Counted from the stretch's first letter, positions 46,301 through 58,220 are shown. The stretch is DNA of 64,000 bases from Strigamia acuminata (GCA_949358305.1 OX442315.1:14472427-14536426), one strand, 5' to 3'. The notes: generated by a model not told the origin, from the letters alone. Numbers and translations are program-made.

Positions 46301-46657
46301 ACTCCGTATTATTTATATTTATTCCATCTTCTCTTTATTGCAGAAATTTACGATTAACTTCGACGGTTATATGTCTTTTGGGGAAAAAACTATTTATGCT
46401 ACAGTTTGAAGTAGACATCTTGGAGAGTTGGCAAGTTGTTGCGACTTAAAATGTCAACTAGCATAAACCCAATCTGGTGAGTACAAAATCTGTTTCTAAG
46501 CTTACTAACTTGAGGGAAATATTTGCTGATTTGTTATTTATTTAAACAGTGGTGTGTTTATACATGGTGTTTAAAAAACATTTTTTTTTAAACTTGTGAA
46601 AGATTTTGCCAGTGCATACCGTATGAATATAGAAACAGTTACTACATTAAAAGAACA
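43400..46657. other. Gene-free interval between ABC-4 and ABC-5
   Basis: Contains the conserved ABC 5' flank (43480-43630, 44205-44420) split by a pogo-like MITE, a CGCCGGG-family fragment (44468-44605), a GC-rich low-complexity piece also found inverted near 53040-53130 (GGCCCGGCGGGCTACCGGGA at 44742), a TAGCATCT tandem (45296-45334), a C-run at 45411-45423 and AT-rich DNA. The frame 45688-45933 has no recognisable family. The ABC-4 start exon should be here but was not found. Confidence 0.55.
43632..44202. mobile_element. Pogo/Tigger-like MITE
   Basis: CAGTCGAAACTCTTTATAAC to GTTATAAAGAGTTTCGACTG, 571 bp, flanked by TA (43630-43631, 44203-44204). AATTCGTTATAACGA motifs recur within. It interrupts the conserved 5' flank of ABC-4 that is intact at 33900-33930. 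No ORF. Confidence 0.8.
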
Positions 46658-49600
46658 TCAGGGTTGCCTGAATCGCATTACAATTGTTGATAAAATGATA
46701 AATCCAAAAGTCCACGAAATAGTGGATAATATTCCTAACCATACAGGAGTCCACGAAATATCTCTTCCACGTAGCATAATCCATCTCATGGATTGAACTG
46801 CCAGGGTGTGGGGTAAACCTTGACTGAATTTTTGATTAAAATTGGACATGCCCAGTATTGGCCATAAAATACCTACAAATAAAAGAAAAGTTCGACAATT
46901 GTTGTGAAACTGGAAGGATATTTGAACCAGTGGTGTGTGGCAAATCCAGGAACTTTGTCCTGCTTTTAATGGCTATTAATTTAGCCTTTTATTTTAAACA
47001 TTTTCAAATATGTCAGGGTTAAAATGTTAATGGCAGCCTAGGAAATCCAGAAATACAAAAAAAAGGCTAAAACAAGGTCTACCACTGGTGACTGATGTAT
47101 GATGAGCCACAATACACCACTAATATTTCAGATTTTGTATACAGTCGAAACTTTTTATAACGAATCACAAGGCACCCAAAAATTTGATCGTTATAATGAG
47201 AATTCGTTATATTAATTTTTTTAATCAAACCAGCCCTTTTTAGGTATTTGTTATATCGATAATTTGTTATATCGATAATTCGTTATATTGATAATTCGTT
47301 ATATCGATAATTCGTTGTATCGATAATTCGTTATATCGATAATTCGTTATATTGCTGTTTGTTATAAAGAGTTTCGACTGTACATCTATAATTTAATATA
47401 TTATGAGACCGACTTCCGGTCAAGGCAATACAGGTTTGCAAATGGTCCACTTAGTGTAAGTACACCATGCCAGAAGGATTTGCTGGTTCTGGAAGTCTCT
47501 TTCAGGAACCAATGAGATAGATCTAGGTGGAAAGATGCAAGAGTGGATTATAAAAGGGTCCAAATTTGGTTGAATAATCAGTTTTGATAGGACCTCCACA
47601 AGACAAGCATCATGTTCCAGCTCATGGATCTCTCATGCAATTAGCTTGCAATTGTCTATATCTGAAACAGCTAACTTTTTCTTAAAAAATTATGTGTACT
47701 AACCACTCATGGCAAAACATGGGAAAAAAATAAAAATTATAGCCATAATGGCTGTCCTTTCTTCATTGCAAACTGTTGATAGAAAGACACCTATAATAAT
47801 GAAAAACTGCATTTTTTTACTTTTTGCTTTTAAAAACTTTCTTCGGAATGGGGTCTCTTCATTTCGTCGCCAGCCATTTTGGCTCCGACTATTACTTCCT
47901 GGAGGGAGATTCGTTTAAAAAAACTGATACGGATTGTGGGGGTGGCCATCTCTTGTTAGGAAAAAGATATAAAAACGTTATAGTGAGGCGGGCGCAGCCT
48001 AAAAACAGCGGTGACGAAATGAAGCGACTTTTTAGTAATCTTTACCGAAGGTCAATCCACACATTCCATGTAAAAGAACATGATTTACAACCAAAATCAA
48101 GCTACCTCTTGAATGTAGTTTAAATACCTCAATTGCAAAGACCAAGATTATAGTAGTTTGAATGACCACTACACCCACTTGTGTGAGAAAATACCCACAG
48201 ATTATCTCAAATGACGTTACACCTGAAAGGTATACTTATATTACAATTGTATTAAATTTGATTGAAATGTATACTTTCATACCCGACACAGAATTTCTTT
48301 CATACATTCCTACTTTTCTCTCAATAATGAATGTAACTGCAGTCAAGCCAACTGTAGTGATGTAAATGATGGTCAGAATACATCCGGAAACCATAAACTC
48401 AGTCGTGTAGGTTTTATCATCATTGGTACCAGAAATTGGCTTACCAACCTTCAATAAATTCAAGTATAAATACCCAAATTAATTAATTCTTTGAAATAAA
48501 ATACCTCTAATAGACTGCTAATTATTTGTGGATGTTTTTTGACGTTATGAACCATCTCTTCAGAAAAAGCATGTGAAGCTTTCAGAAAGACATTATTTAG
48601 GAAAAATGTTATTTGTTGGTCAGTTGTGTCTAGTCTTAAATGAATACTGCTGGCTTCAACCATGTTGCGGGATGCATTCTCCCTTGTGATGAATCTTGAA
48701 ATAAAAACATGGCATTATTATTGGAAATAAATATTAGGGTTTGCATCGAACATCTTGTTTTAATGTTGTCGTGTATAAGAGTGAGAGTTGCACTTGATAA
48801 ATACACACAAAGTTAACTCAAGAAAAAACATGTCATTAGTTGTGTGCCAAGACCTCTAGTGACAATAAAGAAAAAACATACTAACTACTATAACAAATCT
48901 GATTACATGTTAAACTACATAGCATTGGGTCGACAGGTACTGCTGTCAATAAGTCAGTAATTATAGAAATCCATAATGTGTCTAGGTATCTAGAATTTCT
49001 GGCAGGCCAACCTGCACGTGACCAGGGTTTAGTCATGTGATGGGACAGTCTCCTCCATGGCAGCCTAGGGACTGGATACCATGGGTGGAACGTGACCTCA
49101 CGTAAATAATGGAGACAGGGACTCCGGATTGTTGGTTGTGGCCTTTAATCCATTGTCTCGGTGTCGGAGTTCCCATCACTACGTCGGCGATGCCAAGAAG
49201 GCATGCCACACCAGCAACCGATCCCTCACACACAGGACGTTAGCCTGTCAATGACATGGTCAGGTAACAACATTCTGCTGTACTACAGCCCATGTAGCCG
49301 CTCATGGAGGCTGCAACAGGCACATCGCCATGATACTGAGCATCACAGTGGTGAATGGGAGGAGAGCGGAGTCAGCACAGGGCATTGCTGCCCTTGCTGG
49401 ACGTTCCTAGCACACGTCTTCATTCTGTGCTGTGTATACTCTCTCTCTCTCTTCACCACACCACTCAGCTTCCTCTCTCCCTAACTGCGTCAGTCTACCC
49501 TGCAAGTGGGGATGACCTTAGGGTCAGTGAGCAGTGTGTGGAGTGACACAGGTCACTGGGTGGCCAAGCCGTCACAGGCAAGACACGTGATATTCAACTT

Positions 49601-52600
49601 AGTTATTACAGTACAGTAGGCAGGGCCACCTTATTCCTAAGGCCAACTAGGAACAGTGCCTAGAGCCTACAAACCTTTTAGGGCTCACAAACCAGTGGTG
49701 GACTCATAATTTTATGTTAGCAGGGATTCAGGGATTGTTAATTTTACTTTTGAGTAATCGGTGACAATTTCCGACAAATGCCTCTAGAAATCGAAGTATC
49801 TAGTGCCTATGATGGTTTTGAAGTGGCCCGGACAGTGTGCATATCATGAATCGTGCACTTCATTTAAAAAAACTCATGAACACCCATTCATTAGGCATCA
49901 CCAGCTCACCAGTTCAGGAATACAAATAATTGAAACAGTACAGTAATTTATTTTAATTACCTGTTTATTAGAACATTACTAAAGTTTGCCGGTATGTATA
50001 GAACACCTGCTGCTTCGCCATTAACAACCAAATTTAAACCTTTTTCGTGTGAATTGACTGAAATCTTTAAAAAGTGGAAGAGTGATCATAAAAAAACAAA
50101 GTGGAAAATTGATTTAATTTATTTCTGTTACCTGATTAACTGTTGTGTTATCTATTTTCTGCAAAAACTTGAGACCCAAGTCACTGTCCTCGTTATATAC
50201 GGCCACTGGCACATCATGTGGATCTCCACCAATTACCAAACAGAAAGTTATAATTTGTATGGCCGGCACTAAGAATTGTAAAATGAGTAATCTGAAAAAT
50301 GTAAAGTCCTCTTTGAAAGTGGAAGGAAGCTGTTAGGGCAAAGGAATGCCTAAACAGTGCCGGTCACGACACATTGATAGAAATGAGCTCAAGAGACTGT
50401 GTTTAATGGTTTATGGCCTTTATTCAGTGTCTAGTATCTCTTGTCTCTCCTATTGCTACTGCTACGACCACATGCAGCATACCTGGTTAGGGTTAACCTG
50501 TGTGCAGCGTAGTTGGTCAGTTGTTTATTCAGGACTCACGGTATTGGGAATGGCATATCGGCACATTCTCAGAGTTTTATCGTGGTGAACAAGAGTGGGG
50601 GACTGTTTAGTCTTAACCGTAGCGGTTCCTAAGTAATTCTGAGATCCCAACAGGAAGTGGTGTTTTTTGTACTGTCACTCTTGAACCATGTTTGCGAGGT
50701 GCAAAAAGGTTTTAAACTATACTCAAAACCACCCCAACGTTGATCTATTTCACTGGTGTAGTGGCACAAAAAAGTAGTCTAAAACACCAGAATTGTAATC
50801 GAACTCCAGACATTGTGCTCGATTACCAACATTGTCAAAGGTGATGCTTTGACACAGAACTACTTTTCTGCGTAGTAGAACACAGTACACAGTTAGGCGT
50901 AAATCGGCTAAAATAGATCAACGTTGGGGTGGTTTTGAGTATAGATGGTGGCTCGATTTTGAGCCAATTACAGCTCAGATAGAAAACAGCGGTCTTTGTA
51001 GTGACTATAGTATACCGTAGTCACTTAAGTGACTTAAGTGACTTAAGTGCTGTTTCAGTTACAATTGTAACTGAAACAGCATACAGTTGTGTTTTCAGTC
51101 GTAGTGAGCATTTGGACGACATTTAAACAATTACCTTATATCTTCGATTCGATTGTTATATGCACCCCATTTTTAGAGATGGTTTTATGGGGGGGATAGT
51201 GCGGTATTAGAATATAATTAACATTAAATTACATGACACTTCTTCGCATTTGAATGAAATTTTTCGTTACTAAAGCCAAAATTCGTCCAAGACTTTGTGG
51301 CACAAAGATGTTTTCACGTTTTGGTATGTTTATGGCTAGGTCAGGTGCAACAATATTTTCATTTTTTATGGGAAGAATTGATTTTTTACGCTTGCAAACA
51401 ATTGCATTTAATTGATCTTCTTTCTGAATAAGGAATGCTACATTAGTTTCTCCTGGGCACGGCATAAAAATATTAATTGTTACTAGGTCGTCTTCTCTGC
51501 AAAGTTTGACATAAACATCTTCCAAGTTTGACAAATTGTAGCGATTTAAAAGAACAACTTGATTCTCTTCGATTATTATTCTTCCATTTCTCATAACACC
51601 GATCTGATAACAACACAAGAAAATCACTAAAGCCTATAATATAGTCTAATATCCACGAATTTCTTGTGATCAAAGATATGGCCAGACACTAAGCCTAAAG
51701 GTGGAAACACAAGGGAGCGCCTAAATTTAAAAGTTTGCTTTTACTTGAAAAAGCGGCTAAAAACTCGCCCGCTTGAGCAAACACAAGCTTGCGTTTTTAT
51801 TCAAAGCTTTGTTTTGAAGCGAGCTTGATCAGTTTGATTTACCAGCTTCAAGCTTGCTGGTGTTTTGGTCATGTGACTTTGACAGCCAATCAGAATCGTG
51901 AGGAAATTATTGGAGGAGATTTTGGCGGGAATTTCTGGCTAGCTACCTAGCTAGCTTGAGTTTGCCAGTTAAGCTGGTATGACGAACTCGAGCCAAATTG
52001 TCGACTGGCCATATTGTTTCTCCACTCCATTGTCACTTTAATTTAAACATTCTTTTGACCAGTACACTGTCAATGCTTTTCCCCACTTTTGGAAATGTGT
52101 GGTCGAGAATATGGCCAGACCATGACTTGTCCGTAACCGATGTGGAAACTATAGTAAGCCTAAGGACTGATGCTTCGAATAGCTTAACTATTATTCGAAT
52201 TGAATTATTCAACTATAGATTGTGCACTACAGAAGTGTGAGGGGATTCGCTATCAGGGTAGTCCTGGGAGACTCACTTTATTGGCTTGGCGTGCTTCTTC
52301 AATGTAATGTGTAGTAATAACTACAGTCACATGTTCTTCGCAACACATTTCGACCAAATGATTCCAAATGCTTAAATTATTGTTAAGTATTTTAGTTAGC
52401 TAATTTATTAAGCAATGTGGTTACAAACCTTTCTCTTAGTATTGGATCAACTCCTACAGTTGGTTCATCCAGAATGAGCAAAGACGGTTTGTGCAGAAGA
52501 GCAATTGCAAAAGATACTCTTCGTTTTTGCCCTCCACTTTATCATTGATTGATGGAAAAAAGCAAATATACAATTATATCACGTGTTCAAAGCAAATAAA

Positions 52601-54403
52601 CTTTCTACTCTCTTGTTTGAATCTGCCAATAGTACGAGCGCTTGGCGACGCAGGGCTCCAGACCAATGAAATTACAGACACAAACCAGGAATGACTAATG
52701 CATATGACTAAATAAGTGCCCAATTTTCCATGACATTAGAATAAAAGTTAAGGTGAAGTTTGCAGGGGGAATGGGGTCTAGGGGGACGCTAAACAACCCA
52801 AGAACATGCAAAAAACCAAGATACAGCATTAGTCACTCCTGGCTGAGGAGCCCCCTGTTCCCAAGGCCTACTGCCAATAGCTGCTTTCATAAGCAAAAGC
52901 CTTTTGACATCTTAAGGTGCGTTTACACTGGGCGCATAAACCTTCCATTTGGGGGTAATGAAGCAAAGATGGTGAAGTTTGGGCCAAGCAGGTAAAAATA
53001 AAATAAAAATAAAAATAACCTGGGAAATCTGGATGGGTAGGGCCACAGGGACAGTCCATGGTGGGCCCAACACGGGCCGCAGGCCACCGGGAAACTCCCG
53101 GTAGCCCGCCGGGCCAGTCCAGCATTGCTAAAAAGTTTCCCGGTATTTTATTTCCAAAATCTGGTTACCCTGTATACAAGTAAGCTTACGGTATGTACTA
53201 ACCTCTTCTCTTAATAACGCTTACCTAAGTTGCTGTATCAGTCTATTAGCAGATGGTAACGCAAGTAAGCCAACAAGAAAATCAATTCTTTTCTTCGCAT
53301 GGCTTTTACTCAAGTCATGTAAACGACCAAAATAATTCAAAATTTCTGTGATGTTCAATTCTTGGTACAATGCTAACTCCTGGAAACACATTAAAGCAAC
53401 TTTACTGATGTGAGAAAACCATTGTGTTGAAAGCTGAGAATTTGAAGAAAAACATAAAATATGGCACTGAATGAACTATAAATGGAATTCGTTCAAAACT
53501 ACATTGTTGGAATTATACAGTAATGTATTGCAATGTATTTGTTGGAATTAAATGGAGGACGATCGCATCGATTGTTGGAGATGAAGCACGTTTTATTCAG
53601 CATACACGCATTGAACCGAACCACACGCTGTCGACTGGATACACGAAGTGACCGGAAGTCACGTGATTGGTCAGTCATACATAAAACTCCTCCTGGCGGT
53701 GGGAGACCCTCATACGGGATTTTAAGTACATTGGGCCAGGTGACACAAAATAACAACAGTATTTTGAAATGCATTAGGTTTCTTGCGAATATATTTGGTT
53801 ACACATTTTCCATGCTATTGGTTTGCAAATGATAATACATTTTGTAAAATGTGTTAGGCGAGCTCTAAATTTAATTTTAGTGGAAAAACTAATTAATCTG
53901 GGTAAAGTTAAATTAGTGGGAGAAAAAAATTTATTTAGTGGGAAATACAGTAAGTGGGAAATTTAATATTTATTTAGTGGGAATACTAGTCCCAAGTTTT
54001 CAATATTATACATTTGTGTTGTTTCATTCTGTAAGTTAAATTCATTATTTAATTTACCTGCGGCATATATCCGACTCTGGATCCAGTACCGGGTCTTTGA
54101 CCATATACTTGAATTTTTCCTTTTTTTGGGTATATTCGGCCGACAATACATCTGAGTAGGCTCGTCTTGCCGCATCCACTAGGCCCAAGTAATCCATAGC
54201 TTAAATGTGAAGATACCAATCAGAGGTGTGTTTAATCATACGCATTTATCTTATCCCAAAAATATATTGCTTAGCTTACATTGTTCCTGATTCAACGGAC
54301 AAGTTGAGACCTTTTAGTATTTCAACTTTCGATTGGCCAAATCCGTAGCTCAATTGCAATTGTTGTATCGAAATTACGGGTCCAGTGAAACCATCCATGA
54401 ATG
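46658..54403 (-). CDS. ABC-5: ABCH/ABCG-like half transporter, e1 to stop
   Basis: Exons: e1 54280-54403, e2 54058-54199, e3 53225-53379, e4 52429-52536, e5 52277-52370, e6 51484-51603, e7 51233-51423, e8 50132-50291, e9 49961-50064, e10 48505-48694, e11 48283-48448, e12 48046-48222, e13 47704-47790, e14 46658-46872. In phase and open throughout. Walker A, LSGGQ, Walker B and H-loop are present. Oddities: e2 is 142 nt instead of 160 because 18 nt (six codons just before GSRVGYMPQ) are deleted in frame; the usual e1 acceptor TTTCAG reads TTTAAA, and the best substitute is GCAG before 54403, which keeps phase; e12 ends GLTFG instead of GMSLG. The last exons could instead be fed by the orphan first exons at 56405-56820. 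Confidence 0.82.
47152..47380. mobile_element. Pogo-like MITE with internal 16-bp tandem
   Basis: CAGTCGAAACTTTTTATAAC to GTTATAAAGAGTTTCGACTG with TA on both sides. About six units of GATAATTCGTTATATC occupy 47256-47352, an expansion of the subterminal motif. In ABC-5 intron e13/e14. Confidence 0.78.
49027..49578. repeat. About 550-bp interspersed repeat, copy 4 (inverted)
   Basis: Reverse complement of the 20566-21130 family: starts with CTCCATGGCAGCCTAGGGAC and ends GGTGGCCAAGCCGTCACA on this strand. In ABC-5 intron e9/e10. Opposite orientation means an independent insertion or an inversion. Frames 49033-49233 and 49161-49484 are not conserved. Confidence 0.55.
50720..50941. mobile_element. 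TACTCA-family MITE, copy in ABC-5 intron e7/e8
   Basis: TACTCAAAACCACCCCAACG to CGTTGGGGTGGTTTTGAGTA, 222 bp, TA on both sides. The interior matches 17465-17670 in inverted orientation (GTAGTGGCACAAAAAAGTAG). Confidence 0.75.
51699..51981. mobile_element. AGGTGGAAACAC-family MITE, copy 3 (truncated)
   Basis: Begins AGGTGGAAACACAAGGGAGC at the same intron site (after AAGCCTAA) as copy 2 in ABC-4, so it is shared by descent. It stops near GCCAGTTAAGCTGGT and has lost its right end. Confidence 0.65.
53540..53758 (-). mobile_element. Solo LTR with 5-bp duplication
   Basis: On the minus strand it runs TGTTGTTATTTTGTGTCACC to AATTCCAACA, 219 bp, with inverted ends TGTTG/CAACA and an AATAAA at about 53600. 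GTATT flanks both sides (53535-53539, 53759-53763). It resembles neither Gypsy LTR here, so it is a third LTR family. In ABC-5 intron e2/e3. Confidence 0.65.
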
Positions 54404-56404
54404 CTGCGTGGTTTAAAAAAAATACAATTCTATTTAACATTTGGCAAAACAGATGAAGCGATTAAACAGTTTCAGGTGTTTTTTAAACACATAGAAACTG
54501 CAGACTCAGGTGTTTGTGTTTCATTAATACAATTGCGCTTTTCTTTTCACCATCCACAAGGTACAATGTAAAGTTGGAATACTGCATAGTTGTGCAGATG
54601 TGCAACACTAAAAACAATTCAGGCGCCAGCCTTTTATTCACAGGCTCTTTTATGGGTCTATTTAATTTTAAATTTTTGAAAATCTAGGTCTTAGGCAAGA
54701 ATTTTTAGGCGCCATGGTGACCTGGCGCACGGTACTTGTCGACACCTACATCTACACAACTTTAAAGGTCATAGGAAGAGAAAAATAAGAATTATGAATT
54801 ATGAGTAAAGAATTCTGTGTGTTGTAACAAGAGACAATTTTTATGAGTACAGCTGTTCATTGGAAAAATTCAATTACAGTTGTATTTTATTAAAAGGCAC
54901 CACATAGGTGGAAGGAGCTTTTGTTTGGGGTTTTATTAAGTAGCCTTTATTAAAAGGTCATAGGAAGAGAAAAATAAAAATTGACTGAGAAGATTATTCA
55001 TGTCATTATTAGACCAAATCCATTGTTTATACTTGTTCAATTGTTTCTAGATTTTTATATCGTTTGTTAGAATTTTGGAAAATTGTTAAATGTTCTCTAT
55101 TTTTAGTTTACGAAAGTTTCCAAAAGTTGCTGTTTGAGGAACTTTTTATGACATCATCGGCAACTAATAACAGTTTTTTAGCATGGGCTTGGCTTCATTT
55201 ACGAGTTCCAAAATTTGTTTTTATTAATTAGACAGTACTGTTAGATTATTTGGCTTTCAATATTCAGTGAATAATTATTTGCTATTTGGTGCATATATAT
55301 AGGTTCAAAATAACTAATAAAATATTTTCATAGCTCATGAGGCCAAGCCCACGCTAAAAAGCTGTTTGAACAATTGAACAAGTATAAACAATTGATTTGG
55401 TCTAATAATGACATAAATAATCTTCTCAGTCAATTCTTATTTTTCTCTTCCTATGACCTTTTAATAAAGGCTACTTAATAAAACCCCAAACAAAAGCTCC
55501 TTCCACCTATGTGGTGCCTTTTAATAAAATACAACTGTAATTGAATTTTTCCAATGAACAGCTGTACTCATAAAAATTGTCTCTTGTTACAACACACAGA
55601 ATTCTTTACTCATAATTCGTAATTCACTACCGGTATTCATGATGTTATGTGTCACATGTGGCCTTTTTACTCAAAAAATAAAAAAGTAGTGTTACAACAC
55701 ACAGAGAAGAATTGTGTGTGTTGTAACTGTTTGTAACGATGTGAGAGAAAGGTGCATTTAAATAAAGAAAGTATTGACTGTTTAGATAATAGCAATATTT
55801 TATTTTATAAAAATTTTAACAGTTGTGGATTACACACTCCTGCAGTCTTCTTTTTATGAAATTTTTTTGAAATTTATTTTTGCTCACATTTAGATTCGAA
55901 ACTGTGGTTCATAAATTTTATAAGCCAGTATCTGATTCCCTAGTCATTGAAAAACATTTGCGGGATATTTTTGTTTCATAGCTAGCTAGAACTGTAATAG
56001 CCATCTGGACATTGAGAACAATGAATTGGATAGAAATAATGATTATTAGAGAAACAAGATAGATGCGATGGATCACGCAGTTTGTTAATCTGAAAGTCTA
56101 AAGCCGCATGAAGTTGAATATTTTTCAACTTCGTGCTTCGTGTGTTAAAGCATGCAGTAACGCACAAAATTGCACAAAATCGCATGTTGCTTCGGCCAAC
56201 GGGCGTTGGCGATGCAAACTTGTTCACGTCAACGCACGTGCACAAAGCAGCTTTGGTGCGCTAACGCATTTGTAAACTACAGTACGCAAATGAATTTGTA
56301 TACCGGTATATTGTTTACAATACTGCAGTACTGAATGCTGCTTTAGTTAGATTAGTTTGAATCAGATTTCTATATTTTATTATTATATGAAAAAGGTAGC
56401 TTAC
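54404..56404. other. Gene-free interval upstream of ABC-5 e1
   Basis: 54480-54560 keeps a diverged piece of the conserved ABC 5' flank. 54600-54750 is unassigned. The long inverted repeat 54789-55625 follows, then AT-rich DNA to the orphan exon. The frame 55982-56245 has no known relative. No ABC-5 start exon was recognised. Confidence 0.5.
54789..55625. mobile_element. 837-bp long inverted repeat (foldback)
   Basis: The left arm starts GAATTATGAATTATGAGTAA; the right arm ends TTACTCATAATTCGTAATTC. Arms of about 290 bp or more pair with few differences (for example GGCACCACATAGGTGGAAGG against CCTTCCACCTATGTGGTGCC), and pairing resumes near the centre (GCATGGGCTTGGC / GCCAAGCCCACGC). Non-coding; transposon class not determined. 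Confidence 0.75.
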
Positions 56405-57010
56405 ATTGTGCCGGCCTCAATTATTAAATTGAGGTTTTTTAAGACTTCAACTCTAGATGTAGCAAATCCATAGTTTAAACTCAATTGATTTATGGCAATA
56501 GCAGGTCCATCATAATCATCCATAAAATCAGCTGTTATTAAAGATGGGAATGAATAAAAATGAATGTGCCAAACACGAAGACAAAAATGCTAGCTTAGGG
56601 CTGACAGTAGTTTAAACTGTAAGCAATAAAGATCACAAGTTTTATTTTTATACCAATATCACTGAGAAGAGATATATTTGCTTATCTAAATGAGTGCCTA
56701 GATGGGCAAGGGCAAGAACAGACAATAAGCCAATACAGTTTGTGCCATTGGCATAATTTTGTCTCTATTCCAAAATTAAGTAATCATATATGAATAAATA
56801 AAGCACTTTTACTTACACATCAACTCGGAGTAGTCAAACTTTAATTATCTTAAAGGAACAGCACGTGAAGTAATGGTTGAATTTTATTTTGCAAAGCGAG
56901 TTATTTGTTGCTCAATCGATATCATAGATGCTTATTTTTTTACGGTTCAGTTTGATAAAAAATGAACGAAGTCCAAGGACTGTAGCAAAATCGGCAGCCT
57001 AAATGTGAAT
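56301..57010. repeat. Segmental duplication, left copy
   Basis: Matches 61184-62370 except for material unique to the right copy (about 61560-62130). The right copy also carries the MITE at 62368-63442; the left copy reads straight through at CAGCCTAAATGTGAATTTAG (about 56998-57017). The block covers the promoter, e0, first intron and e1 of an ABC gene. Confidence 0.75.
56405..56820 (-). pseudogene. Orphan ABC 5' end: e0 and e1 only
   Basis: e1 at 56405-56531 (127 nt) encodes DFMDDYDGPAIAINQLSLNY and ends with a good donor. Upstream, ATG (56820-56818) plus one base precede GTAAGT. Phases join to give a start of M-S-D-F-M-D-D. It is nearly identical to e0/e1 of ABC-6 and belongs to a block (about 56300-57010) duplicated at about 61180-62370. 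No e2 follows before ABC-5's own e1. It may be a dead duplicate, or an alternative first-exon set splicing to ABC-5 e2, whose phase matches. Confidence 0.7.
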
Positions 57011-57309
57011 TTAGTAATAGAAAAACTGAAAATTTTGCACGACGGAGGGGGGAAGGGGTTCCCGATTTCCGACAAGAAAAAATAATTTTTTAAAAAAAAA
57101 AATAATAATATTTAATATTAATGGTATGATACTTTAAAGTGCTGTGAGAGTGGACAGATGCCATTAGACCACGGGAATTCGTAAATAGCACCGGACGCAT
57201 GACACATTAATAGAAGTGAGGGGGCGCTATAGGCAGCGCATCAACCGTAGTCGTGTCACAGCCTTCGCACGACAGGCCGAAGCGTTAATAATAATAATAA
57301 TAATAATAA

Positions 57310-57572
57310 TGTGGAGTTTTTCGGGTTCGAGACGGATAACGGCGACAATACGTCACCAGAGGGCGGGCGGACATATACAAATATGTCCTATAGACGTTTT
57401 GGGGGCAAACAGCCAATTGGGGACTGTTCCTTGTAGTCAACCAATCAGGGTTGACTAGAGAGATATTTAAACAGGGTTGAATTGTTAATAAAATTACTTT
57501 TAGATTTGAACTGAACCAGCGTGTGTCATGTTATTTCTTAGTCAGCTGTCAATCGGTTTTTGATAGTTTACA
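57310..57572 (+). mobile_element. Solo LTR inserted in an (AAT)n run
   Basis: TGTGGAGTTTTTCGGGTTCG to TTGATAGTTTACA, with a TATA-like ATATTTAAAC and AATAAA at about 57488. AAT repeats lie on both sides (57287-57309 and 57573 on), so the exact duplication cannot be read. The start resembles the Gypsy-1 LTR only in its first bases. The frame 57216-57458 overlaps it and is not a gene. Confidence 0.5.
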
Positions 57573-58031
57573 ATAATAATAATAATAATAATTATAATAA
57601 TAAATATTTCATATCGTGCTATAAATTACCTTATTAATTGTTGTTTATATACTTTATTTTAAGTATTATTAGGCCTAATATTAGGCTTAAAGTGCTTTCA
57701 AAGTTTTGGTTTTTAGTCGTTTACCGTTTCTATAAACAGAATAGACAAAAAAAAACAGCCAAAAACCAACACCAAAAACAGCAAAAACAAAACCACAACT
57801 GCAGTGGTTCATGAATCGGTTTATGCCGGTTTTGGTTTTTACAACTAAATTCAAAATGGCCGGCTCGAAAGTTAGATCGACGAATTAGACTTTCAAGTGA
57901 AGCATCCATCTCCCAAAATGAGAGTAAATGCTATATTATGTTTAAAGAAAAGGGATTTTTAAGCACCAGGTAAAACAGCAAACGAGCTTAAAAATGAACA
58001 CATTCACGGTTAGGAATGTTTTTGCATACTA

Positions 58032-58219
58032 TACTCAAACTCAATACAACATTGACCTATTTCACTGGTGTAGTGGCACAAAAAAGTAGCCCAAAACACC
58101 AGAATTGTAATCGAACTCCAGACATTGTGATCGATTACTAACATTGTCAAAGGTGATGTTTAGTTTACACACACAACTACTTTTCCGCGTAGTAGAATAC
58201 AGTCCACAGTTAGGCGTAT
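58032..58219. mobile_element. TACTCA-family MITE, truncated
   Basis: Starts TACTCAAACTCAATACAACA and shares the GTAGTGGCACAAAAAAGTAG core with 50720-50941, but ends at TTAGGCGTA where the next element begins. Confidence 0.6.
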
Positions 58220-58220
58220 A

